From Typhlomys cinereus (Eukaryota > Chordata > Mammalia > Rodentia > Platacanthomyidae), in assembly GCA_023101885.1 (NCBI GenBank), contig JALPQD010000102.1, positions 620,001-684,000 on the forward strand: a stretch of 64,000 nucleotides of DNA, written 5' to 3'. Below, one piece after another: positions 11,792-22,847 of this stretch (position 1 is the first letter of the stretch; every line of letters begins with the position of its first letter). The position numbers and the translations under genes were made by a program. The notes under the pieces were generated by a model. The model saw nothing but the letters and a program-made list of their open reading frames with translations, was not told the origin of the DNA and searched no databases.

Positions 11792-12715
11792 CTAAGGGTA
11801 TTTGGTTCTATTTTCTCCATAAAATAAATAATTATTAGAAGGGAAAGGAGTTGAGAATATTTAAGTCTATTTTGAAACAGAAAACGATAGGACCAGAGAA
11901 TCTGGGAATCCAAGCACAGTTGGGAATCACAGAAGCGCATCTTAGAGATTGGCGGGCAACCACGTGGCGAAGAGGTGAGTCTTTAGAAAGACAGCAAAAG
12001 CCCTGAATATTAGCAGTTTTGACAGAAGCACCAGAAGACAGCCTCCCTCTCGGGGGCTCAAAGAACAATGCTGCTTACAAAATCACACTTGGAAGCTTCA
12101 TTGGTCCTATCTCCCTCCACAAGTCCCATTGACAAAGACGGAAACAAAAGCAGATGGAAGGACTGAGAGAGGATTTTTGCGAACAAAGCAGACTCTTCCC
12201 ATATCTCTAGCACACCTCCAGGTGGGTCAAATTCCCTGGGAAGTAGGAATCTTGCTCAGACGGTTGACTGAGCTGATGTAACTTAAGCATGCAGTGAGAT
12301 TCCAGCTTTAGGAAAACAAGGGGGGAGGGGGCCTACCCGAGTCTCTACCATTGGGGCTCCCATGCAGAAGGCATCATACTGGATGATCACAGCACTGAAG
12401 GAATACTGAAGGGGTGTATCCGCTGGTCTGAAGTATTGATTTGCATCTAGTATAATATCTGAAAGAACACTCTTTTTTGTATCATTCATGAGCTGCGACC
12501 TGATTGTGTGATGCCCAGAATTTCCTAAGCAGGGATAACGTATGTGTCACAAAAGGCCAAGCAAGCCTCAGAGACAGTTGATACACAAGGAATATTGCAA
12601 GAATACAAAATAAAGCTCAGTTCCCCTCCCCCACCTTTGCAGGATTCCTAGACACCCACTGCAGTAGCCACAGGACTGAAATTCCCACAACTCTACTTAC
12701 ACTTTTCAAGACCCC
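11792..12715. other. Unassigned sequence
   Basis: No gene or recognised repeat over 0.9 kb. Reading frames at 11835-12068 and 12283-12489 on the minus strand have no recognisable domain. Confidence 0.5.
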
Positions 12716-12733
12716 TATTGAAATGCTAAAACA

Positions 12734-12967
12734 GGGGGCTGGAGAGTTGGCTCAGGCGTTAAGCTTCTGCCTTCCAGGCGGAAGGTTCTGAGTTTGGCTC
12801 CTAGACCCCACGTATAGACTGGCAGAAGCGGGGCGGCCTGCGTTTCTGGTCCTGGTAGGGCAGAGCCTGTGAATCCAGGAGATGGAGGCAGTCCATGGTG
12901 GTTCCCGAATTCACCCGTGGTTCTACACACACACACACACACAATTGAATAAAATAATAATAAAAAA
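12734..12967 (+). repeat. B2-like SINE, subfamily 1, TSD visible
   Basis: Head 'ggctggagagttggctcagg', body 'tccatggtggttcccgaatt', a short CA tract and tail 'ttgaataaaataataa'. Flanked by gaaatgctaaaaca (12720-12733) and gaaatgcaaaaaca (12968-12981), one difference. Confidence 0.9.
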
Positions 12968-12981
12968 GAAATGCAAAAACA

Positions 12982-13574
12982 TCAGATGGATTAAGCTACT
13001 AGGTCCCATGCTTCAGGTGTTTGCATACTACATACTCAATTTCTTTCATATCAAGGATTATCTGTGTTATTACACGTTTACCATATTTCAATCGAGTCCT
13101 GAAATGCTCTGATGTTGACCTCCTCAGTTTAACCATGTGTCAACTTAATGTGAGCCTGCCCACCAAGCACACTGCTGAGCCTAGTTCAGTGGCGCTCTAG
13201 ACAAGCAAGCATTGCTTACATAAGGTATCACGACTGTAGAGAATATAAATACCAGAGGAAAACGCAAATCTTCAGAATCTGTGAAACGGGTAATATTTCC
13301 TCCTTAAATCAGCTCACTTTTTTTAACTTAATAAATTTCTTTTTAAAAGAAAAACCAGTATCACTGGCATAAATAAAAGAGATGTGCAAATAAATGCAAC
13401 AAGAATAAAGGAATAGATTTAAATTCTAGCTAATGTAATTAATCATGCTGTATATTTTTATTTATGCCCTGCCTGTATGTATATTATACTTCTACAACAA
13501 CAAAAAAGTCTGAGGAATATTTCTTTTCAGAGTTTCAAAGGCTTTGGGCCTGAAACCTATACTCAGTTCATTAA
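12982..13574. other. Unassigned sequence with possible LTR debris
   Basis: No gene. The segment 13130-13280 has 'gtgtcaacttaatgtgagcc' and could be a decayed LTR piece. The rest is AT-rich and not recognisable. Confidence 0.4.
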
Positions 13575-13700
13575 AAGAGCTAAATGTGGTAGCCTTCACT
13601 TGTAAACCCAGCATTTGGGAGGCTGAAGCAGGAGGACTCTGAGTTTGAACCTAGCCTAAGCTACTTAGTAAGGCCCTGTCTCAAAAGAAAAAGAAAGAAA
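13575..13700 (+). repeat. B1/ID-type SINE
   Basis: 'tgtggtagccttcacttgta', 'agcatttgggaggctgaagc' and 'aggaggactctgagtttgaa' reproduce the 7SL-derived B1 (Alu-like) domain, ending 'gccctgtctcaaaagaaaaa'. Confidence 0.75.
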
Positions 13701-13785
13701 ATGGATGGAAAGAAGGAAGGAAGGGAGGGAAGGAGAAAGAAAGGGAGGGAGGGAGGGAGGAAAGAGAAAATAAAAAAAGAGAGAA
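13700..13785. repeat. Purine-rich simple repeat (GGAA/GGGA)n
   Basis: A tract of A and G only, grown from the tail of the adjacent SINE: aaggaaggaagggaggg-type units then aggg repeats. This is common where SINE tails expand. Confidence 0.85.
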
Positions 13786-13871
13786 TTAAGAATTAGCAGC
13801 TTTAGAGGATTGAAAATGTACTAGCAAGAAACTTTTTCCTAGACTCAATCAGAAATACTTGGAAAGCAATT

Positions 13872-14610
13872 AAAAAGAAAACAATGATCCCCTCCGTTCC
13901 CTGAACACTTGCAGCTCAGATTGGAAGAGCACTCAGCACTCAACCTAGAAGTTTTTTTCCACAACAGAAGTAGAGGATCTCAAACACCCTGACAGGATGC
14001 AGCCTAGGGCAGTGGAAGAGCAGAGAAGTGGACAACAACGGCCAGCCATAATACATAGTACTGGGACCTTGCAATACTCACCAGAAATCAGGCCAACCTA
14101 ATCCCATCCTAAGGCTTAGGAAACCTTGTGGAAGAGGGGGCGATAAGATTGTAAGAGTCTGAAGATGGGAAGGCTCCCTGTTGGACAAGACATTTCCACT
14201 CAAGGCAGGACTGCTGCATCTGGAAACTCATTGCAATGAGACTTATCCTTATCAGACCTACATAATGACTGACATACCAGCATTCCCCCACAGGCGACCA
14301 AGGATCTCAGGAGAGATAATTACATGCAGTGGAAACCTTGGGGGCTAGGGCTGAATGGGTGCCCCTATCAGCCAGTAGAAGGACTATTTGCATGCCACAG
14401 AGGTCTGAACCCCCCACAAGAGTAGACAAACCAGATGAAACTCTGGGGCGCATAGAAGCAGACAGGCAGGAGGGTGGGAGGGAGTGGGATGGATTGATGA
14501 AGGGAGGGGAGTGGGAAAGAGAAGGAGGCAGGAAGGAAGGAGACAGAGATAAGTACTCAATATGCTTGTAAAACTTGAAAAAAATAAATATATATACTAA
14601 AAAAGAAAAA
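13872..14610 (+). mobile_element. 5'-truncated L1 3' end (plus strand)
   Basis: Contains 'tggaagagggggcgataaga' and 'ttgtaagagtctgaagatgg', homologous to the motif of the antisense L1 copies (gcggaagagggggcggtaag), then a G-rich purine tract at about 14463-14550 and an A-rich tail. It is flanked by gaaagcaatt at 13862-13871 and 14611-14620. It differs from the four antisense copies enough to be another L1 subfamily. Reading frames on either strand of the purine tract are not genes. Confidence 0.75.
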
Positions 14611-14733
14611 GAAAGCAATTTCGTTCTGTCTTGGTGTTTAGTCCATTCATATAGCCTCCTGCCAGTAGCTTCATAGTACCATTCAGTAACCACCACTCAC
14701 CCTTTAAAAAGAATGGGTTTATCAGAATTAACA

Positions 14734-14966
14734 TGGGCTGGAGAGATGGTTCAGAGAATAAGACTGTCTCATAAGCAATAGGTCTTGAGTTCAGATCCCA
14801 GGTCCCATGTAAAAACACCAAGTCGAAATAGCACCAGCCTGCACTTCTGGTCCTGGTGGGCAGAGCCTGGAAAAATCCCAGAGCGAAGCAAGAAGGAGGT
14901 AGAAGCAATCCAGGATGATTCCAGAAGTCACCCGTAGTCCTCTACAGGGACACACAGTGCCCGCTA

Positions 14967-15017
<51 letters not shown>

Positions 15018-15066
15018 CGCACGCACACACACACACAAAATAAATAAATAATATATTAAAAAAAAA
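14734..15066 (+). repeat. B2-like SINE, subfamily 2
   Basis: Head 'gggctggagagatggttcag', box B 'gagttcagatcc', body 'gaggtagaagcaatccagga' and 'cagggacacacagtgcccgc', then a (CA)n tract at 14971-15037 and an A-rich tail. Flanked by agaattaaca (14724-14733) and agaattcaca (15067-15076), one difference. Confidence 0.88.
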
Positions 15067-15076
15067 AGAATTCACA

Positions 15077-15590
15077 GAGTGTCCTTTTGGAAAGTCGAGT
15101 AAGACAGAGACAGAGAAAAGGATACTTGGATGGGTACATAAAGAAGCCCAAAGGCCTACAGACCCACTTCAGAAAAAGCAATATGGGAAAGGTCAAAGTA
15201 AATGAGGAGTTCATGGCAGGAGGCAGTTTGGCAAGCCAATCAAAAGGTAACTAAGCTCCCCCTCCCCTATTTCAAGAATTTAAATTAAGTAGAACTAGCA
15301 AACACAGGCCCAGCACCTGTAGAGCTGTCACTCTAGTGTCATGGGGATCACTTTCTTTAAACTGAAGCAGTCGCTACTTTGGCAGTGTTTTGCTTCAGAC
15401 CCCTGTTCACAGAAAAGCATGATAGGAAAATATTTCCTGACTTGAGTGTTCCTTTTTAAGTGTGAATTTTTATTTCTTTTTAATTATTTCAAAATAGTTA
15501 AATTTTTCTCTTGATCTTAAAGATCACGGTAGATTGGGGTTGGGAAGGGATGAAGGGAGTGTAAATCTAAGGTTCACCCAGTGGTGAACC
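15077..15590. other. Unassigned sequence
   Basis: No gene or recognisable repeat. The part after 15590 grades into an LTR fragment. Confidence 0.5.
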
Positions 15591-15639
15591 AGATACCACA
15601 GAACAGAAGACTGGAAAAAAGATAGACTCTCCAGGAATC

Positions 15640-15845
15640 CTCCAGCCTTCAGCTGTCACCCACTAGCCTACTGGATGTTTGCAGTGACGTAGCCTGCCAG
15701 CTTCAGCCACCAGCCGTGTTGCCTCCACCATGAAAGACTGTTTCTCCCCTCTGGAACCGTAAGTTTGAATAAATCTCCCTTTTTCCCTTAAGCTGTTGGA
15801 CTTCGGGTGTTCTCTCACAGCAACAGTTAAGAGTAATCATTACAG
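15640..15845 (+). mobile_element. 3' half of an ERVL-MaLR LTR (R-U5)
   Basis: 'ctctggaaccgtaagtttga', the polyadenylation signal AATAAA near 15769, 'cccttaagctgttggacttc' and 'tctctcacagcaacagttaa' are the same R-U5 as in the retroposed MaLR copy at 18966-19132, with many substitutions. It ends near 'taatcattaca'. The U3 part is not recognisable. Confidence 0.78.
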
Positions 15846-15970
15846 ACTGACACCATTTCCCTTCATCATTTGTTTTCAGCATTCTTTCTCTGAACCCTTT
15901 AAGACAGCCATCTTGTTCTTTGGAGACCCCAGTCTTTCATTTGAAAGATCTTTATTGTATAAAAAATTCC

Positions 15971-16230
15971 GGGGCTGGAGAGGTGGCTCAGGGGTTAAGC
16001 CTCTGCCTTGCAGGCAGAAGGTTCTGAGTTCGGATCCTAGACCCCATGTACAGATGCCGGGCGGAAGCGAGGGAGGCCTGCGTTTCTGGTCCTGGTAGGG
16101 CGGAGCCTGTGAATCCCAGGGCAGAGTAAACAAGGAGGAGGTGGAGGCGTCCATGGTGGTTCGCGAATTCGTCCGTGGTTCTACACACGCACACATGCAC
16201 AACTGAATAAATAATAAATTAAAAAATTTT
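15971..16230 (+). repeat. B2-like SINE, subfamily 1, perfect TSD
   Basis: Full-length head 'ggggctggagaggtggctca', box B 'gagttcggatcc', body 'aggaggtggaggcgtccatg' and tail 'ctgaataaataataaatt'. Flanked by a perfect aaaaaattcc at 15961-15970 and 16231-16240. Its CA tract is very short (cacacgcacacatgcac), so it may be close to a founder-like state. Confidence 0.9.
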
Positions 16231-16240
16231 AAAAAATTCC

Positions 16241-16785
16241 AAGAGTCAATAAATTTGGAGGAAAATGAGTATCCCCCCCCAAAAAAGAGGAAAAATAATC
16301 AAGATTTGGACCTTTTTTTTCTAATTTGTAAAAAATGAAAAAAAACATAAAAAGCAGAATTTTATTGTGAAGACATTTTTTGCTATAATTATTAGTTTTA
16401 GAGGCATTGCTAGTTTAGTGTGTGTGCAGTCCATTTCTGACATCTTTCTTCGAGTGTCTTCTATTTTTATCATGAACTCCCTTTTAATCAACTGTAGGTT
16501 ATTTAAAATACATTCCTACAACTCAAAGGGGGAAAAAAGGGTAACTTGAGCAATCAGAAATAACTCTTTGGGGTTTATCAACTTGGGCTTTGTTATAAGA
16601 ATTCCCATTGAAATGAACACCTGCCCATCACTGACGGTTGTGGGAATGTTGCTTGTCCACTGATAAAGAATGTGGGAAAAGTGTATGTACCTCAGGATAC
16701 TGAGCTACTATTCTAAAGATAGTGAAAGAACATTAGTTCTCAAATCTGGCATTAAGTTATTACTGTTGTAGTATTTTTATGATCC
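16241..16785. other. Unassigned sequence
   Basis: AT-rich, with short A and T runs; no gene or clear repeat. Confidence 0.5.
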
Positions 16786-16910
<125 letters not shown>

Positions 16911-17059
16911 TCTTTTTCAAATAGGTTCTCACTAAGCAATCCAGACTGCCCTTGAACTTACGATCCTCCTGTCTCAGTCTGAATTTGCAGACCTATGTCA
17001 CAACCTCAGATGGTCCAATTTTCCTAATATCGATTGTGATATGTAGCATTAATTTTTGG

Positions 17060-17406
17060 CTCATAGGAAGTACAACTCTAGGCACCACTGAGGGGGATTC
17101 TCTAGATTAGGGAAAGTGTTTGGACGAGCCTGTAAGAGAAGTGGTGAGAATGGGTGAGAAGACCCACCCATTGTGGGCAACACTATTTCCTGTATAAGAA
17201 AGAAAGCTGAATATAGGTAGGCAAGCATGTATACATGTGCTGACTCATTGCCCTCTGTTCTTGTTCCGACATGATATGACCAGTTCTCTCAACTCCTGAT
17301 GCTGTAACCCCTTTAACATGATGACCTGTAACCTAAATTGTGAGCTGAATAAAGTTGCTTGGGTCAAAGTATTTTATTGTAGCAACAGGATAATAAAGTT
17401 AATAAC
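17060..17406 (+). mobile_element. ERVL-MaLR LTR (MT-like), approximate ends
   Basis: 'gagaagacccacccattgtg', 'ccagttctctcaactcctga', 'ctaaattgtgagctgaataa' (with AATAAA) and 'ttattgtagcaacaggataa' follow the order of rodent MT/ORR1 LTRs. The 5' end is uncertain. Confidence 0.7.
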
Positions 17407-17409
17407 ACC

Positions 17410-18694
17410 AGTGTATACCAACTTCTTCAGGATCCTTCATGGAAATGAAAAAGCCAAAATGGTTTATACATGAGGTATCTCTTTCCTAAAACGAAGCATG
17501 GTAGTTCTTTTAACTGAAGACATGGCTACTCAGCCAACACCAAGATACAGATACAAAGGTAGGCGTGTTCTGGAAATTGGTATTCTTGACCAATAAAAGA
17601 ATGGGAATCTAAGTTTTAGCCAGTCTGGACTTTCTGGCTTATTTGTCGCATTTTTGTTGTTGCTGCTGCTGCTGTTGGGGCTGCTGCTGTTTCATTCACC
17701 ACATCGTGGTCATTTTCTTGAGCCTAAACAACCCTTCTAATATTTAACAAACAAACTTGGCAATTATGTCCTAAATAATCCAGACCAAGTGTTGGAGAAC
17801 ATGTCCTTGCCCTGCCCATGTTGCCCTCCTGTTAATGCATCTCTCATCCATGTTCCCTGTTTTAAATGATAGCATTACATATTGCTGACTCATTCAATTT
17901 ATGCCCCACAATACTTCAGCCAATTTCTTTTAGTATCATTGGATGCAAGTCATCAGGGTGGGCACACTTGGGTGACAGGGATCTCACTTATTTGAATCTT
18001 CTCCCTCTGGTCTTTTCCTCTTTTTATTTTCCCAAAGTATGCGTTACCTGTTTCCACAGTCCTACTCAATGATCACACAGAAAGGTTTTTCAAAAAGACA
18101 CTAAATGCCCTGTGACCTTCTGACATCATCGGCAAGCCTCTCTCTTTCCTTCTAATTAAAGGAGGACACTTTTCTTGTTCCTGATGGAGAAGGGAAAAAG
18201 TTCTTGTTGGCCTAGAATTCACATCTCATTTCCTGCTTTAGTAATTCTGACCTTACTTCTATGAACCTTTCTACAGGCATTTGTCCTTGAAGCTTTCTTT
18301 GGGCTTTTCTCTATTTCGGAGCTTGCATAGGTCTTTTGATAAATCAGTTCTATTTTTTTTCCGCCTTCCCAAATTCTATAGGTATGTATGTGAGCCTATT
18401 TTCTTTTGTCCTTGACAAGTTTCTGCCAATGCACTTTGAGAAATCTCTTGTTTAAGTAACTAACAAATTGAGGACAGAAAGAGCCTAGCCAAGCAGAAAT
18501 GATGTTAAGAAAACATCATTTAGCACACCAAGAATGAGCCCAAGGTACACTCTGGTCTTGGATGCTGATCTGTCAATGTAAGTTTTAATTCCTTTTTTAG
18601 TGTAGTTTTATCACTCCTAACACATGTACCACTTTGTTGAGGGTATGAATGTCAGGGGAGGCTATGCATGTACATTCAGGATGTTTATAAGAGA
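17410..18694. other. Unassigned sequence
   Basis: About 1.3 kb with no gene. It includes a short imperfect (TTG/CTG)n stretch near 17655-17690. Reading frame 17866-18072 has no recognisable domain. Confidence 0.5.
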
Positions 18695-18699
18695 TTTCA

Positions 18700-18770
18700 G
18701 TCTGAAGGTTACAGCTCGCAGATAGGGCATTTGCCCACCATGCCCTGGATTCAAACCCCCAACAGAAAGA
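18700..18770 (+). repeat. ID-like tRNA-derived SINE relic
   Basis: 'agctcgcagatagggcattt', 'gcccaccatgccctggattc' and 'aaacccccaac' reproduce the ID head with a box-B-like gattcaaacc. Degraded. Confidence 0.55.
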
Positions 18771-18914
18771 GAGAGATCTAAATTTCTCTCAGTTTTGCCA
18801 AGGACTTGTGAGAAAACCAGCTCTTACTTCTCACATATGCTTACCATTAAATTTATTCTTTTTTTCTCATTCTCCTTCATATCAATATATACTAAGTTCC
18901 TCATGAAAAATAAA

Positions 18915-18964
18915 AAAGGTAGGGTGGTTCTTGCTAGCAATCCCAGTGCTAAGAAGTAGAAACA
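18915..18964 (+). repeat. Left part of a B3-like SINE (split)
   Basis: 'gtagggtggttcttgctagc' and 'aatcccagtgctaagaagta' are the middle of a B3-type element. The element continues at 20943, on the other side of the MaLR retroposon, so it was split by that insertion. The last bases are one copy of the duplicated target. Confidence 0.7.
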
Positions 18965-20942
18965 GAGCTTCCAAGATGTCTGCGGTGACTTAGCCTCCTC
19001 CAGCCAGCCATGCCGCCTCTGCTTTGAGAGACCTCCCCTCTGGAACCGTAAGCTGAATAAACCTCCCTTTCTCCCTTAAGTTGATTGACTTTGGGTACTC
19101 TCTCACAGCAATAGTTAAGAGTAACCGTTATAGAAATTGGTACCGGATAGTGGGGTATTGCTGTGAAATAAGAACAGCTGGTACCATAAAGTGAAGTTGT
19201 TTGTGAAGTTGAGAGAAGTTGGTACCCAGCAGCGTGGCCAATGCTGTGATGTGGCTAGTGTGCCTTTGGAACTGTTTGTTGGGAGAAATAAGGAGAACTT
19301 TGGGACTTTGTGCTGAGAAAGTCTTTGCGTCTTGGCAGTTGGGCCAAAAGGACCTTTCTTGTGAGAGCTCAGAGGAGAGCAATGCTGTGAGAGACGCAGA
19401 CGGTGAAAGCCCAGCTTGTGATGGTCCAGAGGGGAACAGAGACTGTGTTTGCAACTGGATGAGTGACATATGGAGCCATGTGTTGGCTGAGAGTTTAGTG
19501 AAGTTTTGCCCTCGTCCTGAAAGTTTGCCTGAAATTAAGCTGGAGTGCTTGGCGCAGGAAATTTCAAAGCAATGTAGTCTTGACTATGTGATATGGCTAC
19601 TTTTTAGTTGTCTTCAGAGTTTTGAAAAAGAGCGAAGAATCAGGCAGGAAGAAGCAAAAACTGTAAGATCCAATGATGAAAAATACAATGGCAAACTTAA
19701 AGAGATGAACTAGTAAGAAGAAGAGAACAAAATGGCTGTTGAAGAGATTAGCTCCATTTGAAATTTGAATAATAGGAGAGGCCCCAGCTTGAGGACAAGA
19801 TCCTCAGGGAAGGCTCCCACACATAACAATGCAAATTCTTTCAGAAGACTGGAGCTAAAAGGTGGAATTCCAAAGCAAGAGTTGGTTTCTCTTACCAAGC
19901 AACTGCCCAGGAGTGAAAGACATGGCCAGCAGAGAAGCAGAATCAGCTGTGATTCAAGGGGGTCAGTCTTGGCAAAGTTGTCCACATGGTTCTGGTTTTA
20001 GAGGCATCAGGGTTCTGGTTTTAGAGGCATCAGTGATACAAGAGGGAGGAGATCGTGGAGTTGTCATCCAAGATTTCAAATGGCAGAATCCAGGCATCAT
20101 GAGGCAAGAAGCCTGCAGTTTAGAGGCCTAAGAAGGGCAGTTTGTGCTGTGGAGTTAAAGCCTGGTGTGCCATTGAGAAGTAAAGATGTTAGAGATGCCA
20201 GAGACAACGTGGGACACCTGCCAAGGAGAGCTGTATACCCTGGGAGGAGCCAGCTCAAGAGAGCAACGTATTCTATGGGCAGCTGCATTGGAGGGATGGA
20301 ACCAAAGCCCTTTGGAACTGAGATGATTTCAACAAGAAGCTCACCTGTTGGACTTGGAGCTACAAGATTTGGAGTTTGTCCTGCTGATTTTCAGTCTTGT
20401 TATGGACCAATCTTTCCTGGATATGTCCCCATTTCTTCCTTTTGGAATGGGAATGTTTATTCTATGCCATTGTATGTTGGAAGTATGTAACTTGTCTTTT
20501 GATTTTACAGGAGGCTTTGGACTTTGAACTTTTGGACTGTGTTGGGAATACTAATGTAGTCTATGAAGACTTTTAAAGTTGGACTGAGTATGGGTTGCAT
20601 AATGAGAAGGCAATGAGCTTGTGGGGGCCAAGGGTGGAATGTCAAGGTTTGAAATGTGTCCCCCACAGTCTCATGCATTTGGCAAGGTCATGGCACCTTG
20701 AGAGGTGGAGCCTTGCTGAAGGAAAGCAGTCACAAGGGGTGGGCCTTGAGGTGGATTAGTCCCACCCTACCTGCAGGAGAAGTTTGCCTTTGCAGCAAGC
20801 AGTCTGCAGCTCTCAGCTTCCAAGATGTCTGCGGTGACTTAGCCTCCTCCAGCCAGCCATGCCGCCTCTGCTTTGAGAGACCTCCCCTCTGGAACCGTAA
20901 GCTGAATAAACCTCCCTTTCTCCCTTAAAAAAAAAAAAAAAA
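18965..20942 (+). mobile_element. Retroposed ERVL-MaLR transcript (R-U5-internal-U3-R-polyA)
   Basis: This 1.98-kb unit is not a provirus. It opens with R (18966-19079) and U5 (to about 19132), continues through an internal region starting 'aattggtaccggatagtggg' (the MaLR primer-site region), then U3 from 20639 (tgtcaaggtttgaaatgtgt) and a second R (20815-20928). That R ends in poly(A) about 18 bases after an AATAAA signal at 20905-20910. The two R copies look identical over 114 bp. It lacks a 5' U3 and a 3' U5, which is the form of the genomic RNA. It is flanked by an 11-bp repeat aagtagaaaca (18954-18964, 20943-20953), longer than the 5 bp of ERVL integration, pointing to L1-driven retroposition. 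The 164-codon frame at 19219-19713 lies inside it and resembles no protein I know. Confidence 0.87.
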
Positions 20943-21115
20943 AAGTAGAAACAAGTGGAGCCTGGGATTGGCTGGTTAGTCGCCTAGCCTATTTGGTGAG
21001 GTCCAGATCATTGAGAGACACTGAACAAAAAATCAAGGTAGATAGCACCTAAGGAACAACAACTGGGTCTGTTCACTACATGCATACACGAACAGCTCCC
21101 CACATACACTAAGAC
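20943..21115 (+). repeat. Right part of the split B3-like SINE
   Basis: 'gcctgggattggctggttag', 'cgcctagcctatttggtgag', 'gtccagatcattgagagaca' and 'ctgaacaaaaaatcaaggta' match the 3' body of rodent B3 elements (tggccagccagcctagcc, ggtgagctccaggttcagtgagagaccc). Confidence 0.75.
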
Positions 21116-22119
21116 TTGAATGTGAGGTCAACTCCTAGAATATAGATTTGAAGTTGTGGCAAAATTTGTTTGCTTTTATTGATTTTTATCTACTTTCTCC
21201 AGTGACTACTACATTAGTCTTACCCAAACTATATTTTGTTGTTTGGGGAAGATAATTAAGAGTTGTAATATGAATTTTCCTGGAAAAATGTAAATATCTA
21301 TTCACAGACCAAAGAAATGGTTTAATCCAAGACTACCTTAGTAAACTGGTGAGCTTATTGGGGTTACTTACAGGAATATGGGCAAGGAATTACAGGAGCA
21401 TGGAATTCATGTAATAGCACCTGGAGAAAGTAAGTAATGACTGAAAAACCCATCTCAGCACGGACAACAATCAACTCATGAATGATTGATCCCTTAAGGC
21501 CCCTACATAATTTGCAGCTAACTCAGTTTGTCAGAGTCTCCTCTCCAACAAGTTGTTACTGCTTATAGTATAAGTTACTGCTTATAAACTTAGGGAGGGG
21601 CCTTTTGAATCTTGTCAATTTCAGGAACTTCCAGAGACTTGTGAGTTTTGTTTACCTGCTGAGCTTTGTAAGTGTAATTTACTTTTGAGTCCTAAGGAGT
21701 CTCCTCCTTCCCTACAGAAGGCAATGTTTCAATCCTGAGGAAATAATTTACACAACAAAAATATGTAGGCAATATAAAAGATTCTGTGAGTCTAAGATCT
21801 TAAATAATTTTGGAAAAGAAAAGCAATCTGCCTCCAGATACATACTACATATTAACTTCATATATTAAATTTAACAAACCTGTTTTACAGACCTGTATAG
21901 TAAGCACTTTCCCCTTTTAACACATATGCCAATTGAGATGCAGAAAATAGTTGACTTATCCCAGGTTTCTAATCAGTGGCAGAGTTTGCTACCCAAATAC
22001 TAATTTTCTATCTAATTTTCTCACCTCCACAATCCAGTTATTGGTGTTACTTACAGGAATATGGACAGAGAATTACAGAAGCATAAAATTCATGTAATAA
22101 CACCTAACACTGACAAAGT
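21116..22119. other. Unassigned sequence with a MIR relic
   Basis: No gene. A MIR-like stretch lies at about 21920-21995 ('gatgcagaaaatagttgact', 'aatcagtggcagagtttgct'). A phrase near 21361-21420 ('ttacttacaggaatatgggc') recurs at 22050-22100, so a short piece is duplicated about 690 bp apart. Confidence 0.5.
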
Positions 22120-22134
22120 TCTGAACCACGTTCT

Positions 22135-22392
22135 TTTTTTATTATTATTTTTGCACACGTGTATCAGAGGGCACTATGTCCCTGTGAAGGCCCAAGGGCG
22201 ACTTCAGGAATCATCCTGGATTGCTTCTATCTTCTTTTTGCTTCACACTGGGATTTCCTGGACTCTGCCCAACAGGGCCAGAAGTTCAGGCTGCTGCCAA
22301 TTCCCCCTGGCATTTTTATGTGGGACCTAGGATCCGAACTCAGTTCCTCCTGCTTTTGAGGTAGTCTTAACCCTTAAGCTGTCTCTCCAGCC
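22135..22392 (-). repeat. B2-like SINE, subfamily 2, TSD visible
   Basis: Antisense: T-rich tail at the left, 'ggaatcatcctggattgctt' in the body, 'aagctgtctctccagcc' as the head. Flanked by tctgaaccacgttct (22120-22134) and tctgaactactttct (22393-22407), two differences. Confidence 0.88.
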
Positions 22393-22418
22393 TCTGAACT
22401 ACTTTCTTAATTGAGATG

Positions 22419-22842
22419 TGTTGCACTCAGTCTGCAACATTGCTGATAAATGACCATCACACAGCTTAAGGGAACAAGGAGTTTACTTTCTTACTATAGT
22501 CCGGTTACAGCTCTTAGTCCAGCTTGACGGGAGAGCATGCACCACCACCAAGGTCAAGGGAACTGGCCACACCATCACTGCATAATGGCTGAGAGATGGA
22601 CAGTCCTTACTTGCCAGAACAGCATGTCTGGCCAAGTGAACAGAAGGATGCTGACTCTCTCAACCAGCTCTCTGTGATTTATCCAGGGCCTAATCCCACC
22701 CACCATGGGCTGGGTCTTCCCCATCAGCTAGACAATCTCCTTCAGGTTTGCTCTGGGCTTAACTCAACCATCAACTCTCTACAACTGTGCCCAGAGCTCA
22801 AACCTTCAACAGTCAAGTTGACACCTGTGCTTAACTATGACA
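22419..22842 (-). mobile_element. Solo ERVL-MaLR LTR (ORR1-like), perfect 5-bp TSD
   Basis: Antisense LTR of 424 bp with TG...CA ends: tgttgcac at the left and taactatgaca at the right. It is the same family as the two 423-bp LTRs of the element at 47623-49671 ('acagtcaagttgacacctgt' here is the antisense of their 5' end). The 5-bp repeat agatg occurs at 22414-22418 and 22843-22847, exactly next to the ends, as expected of ERVL integration and later LTR-LTR recombination. An 88-codon plus-strand frame inside it is fortuitous. Confidence 0.92.
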
Positions 22843-22847
22843 AGATG

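Noticed and set aside
19219..19713. 164-codon frame inside the MaLR retroposon
   Set aside because: MaLR internal regions are generally non-coding, the sequence resembles no retroviral or cellular protein I recognise, and the related element at 47623 shows only an unrelated 121-codon frame. Possible but unsupported.
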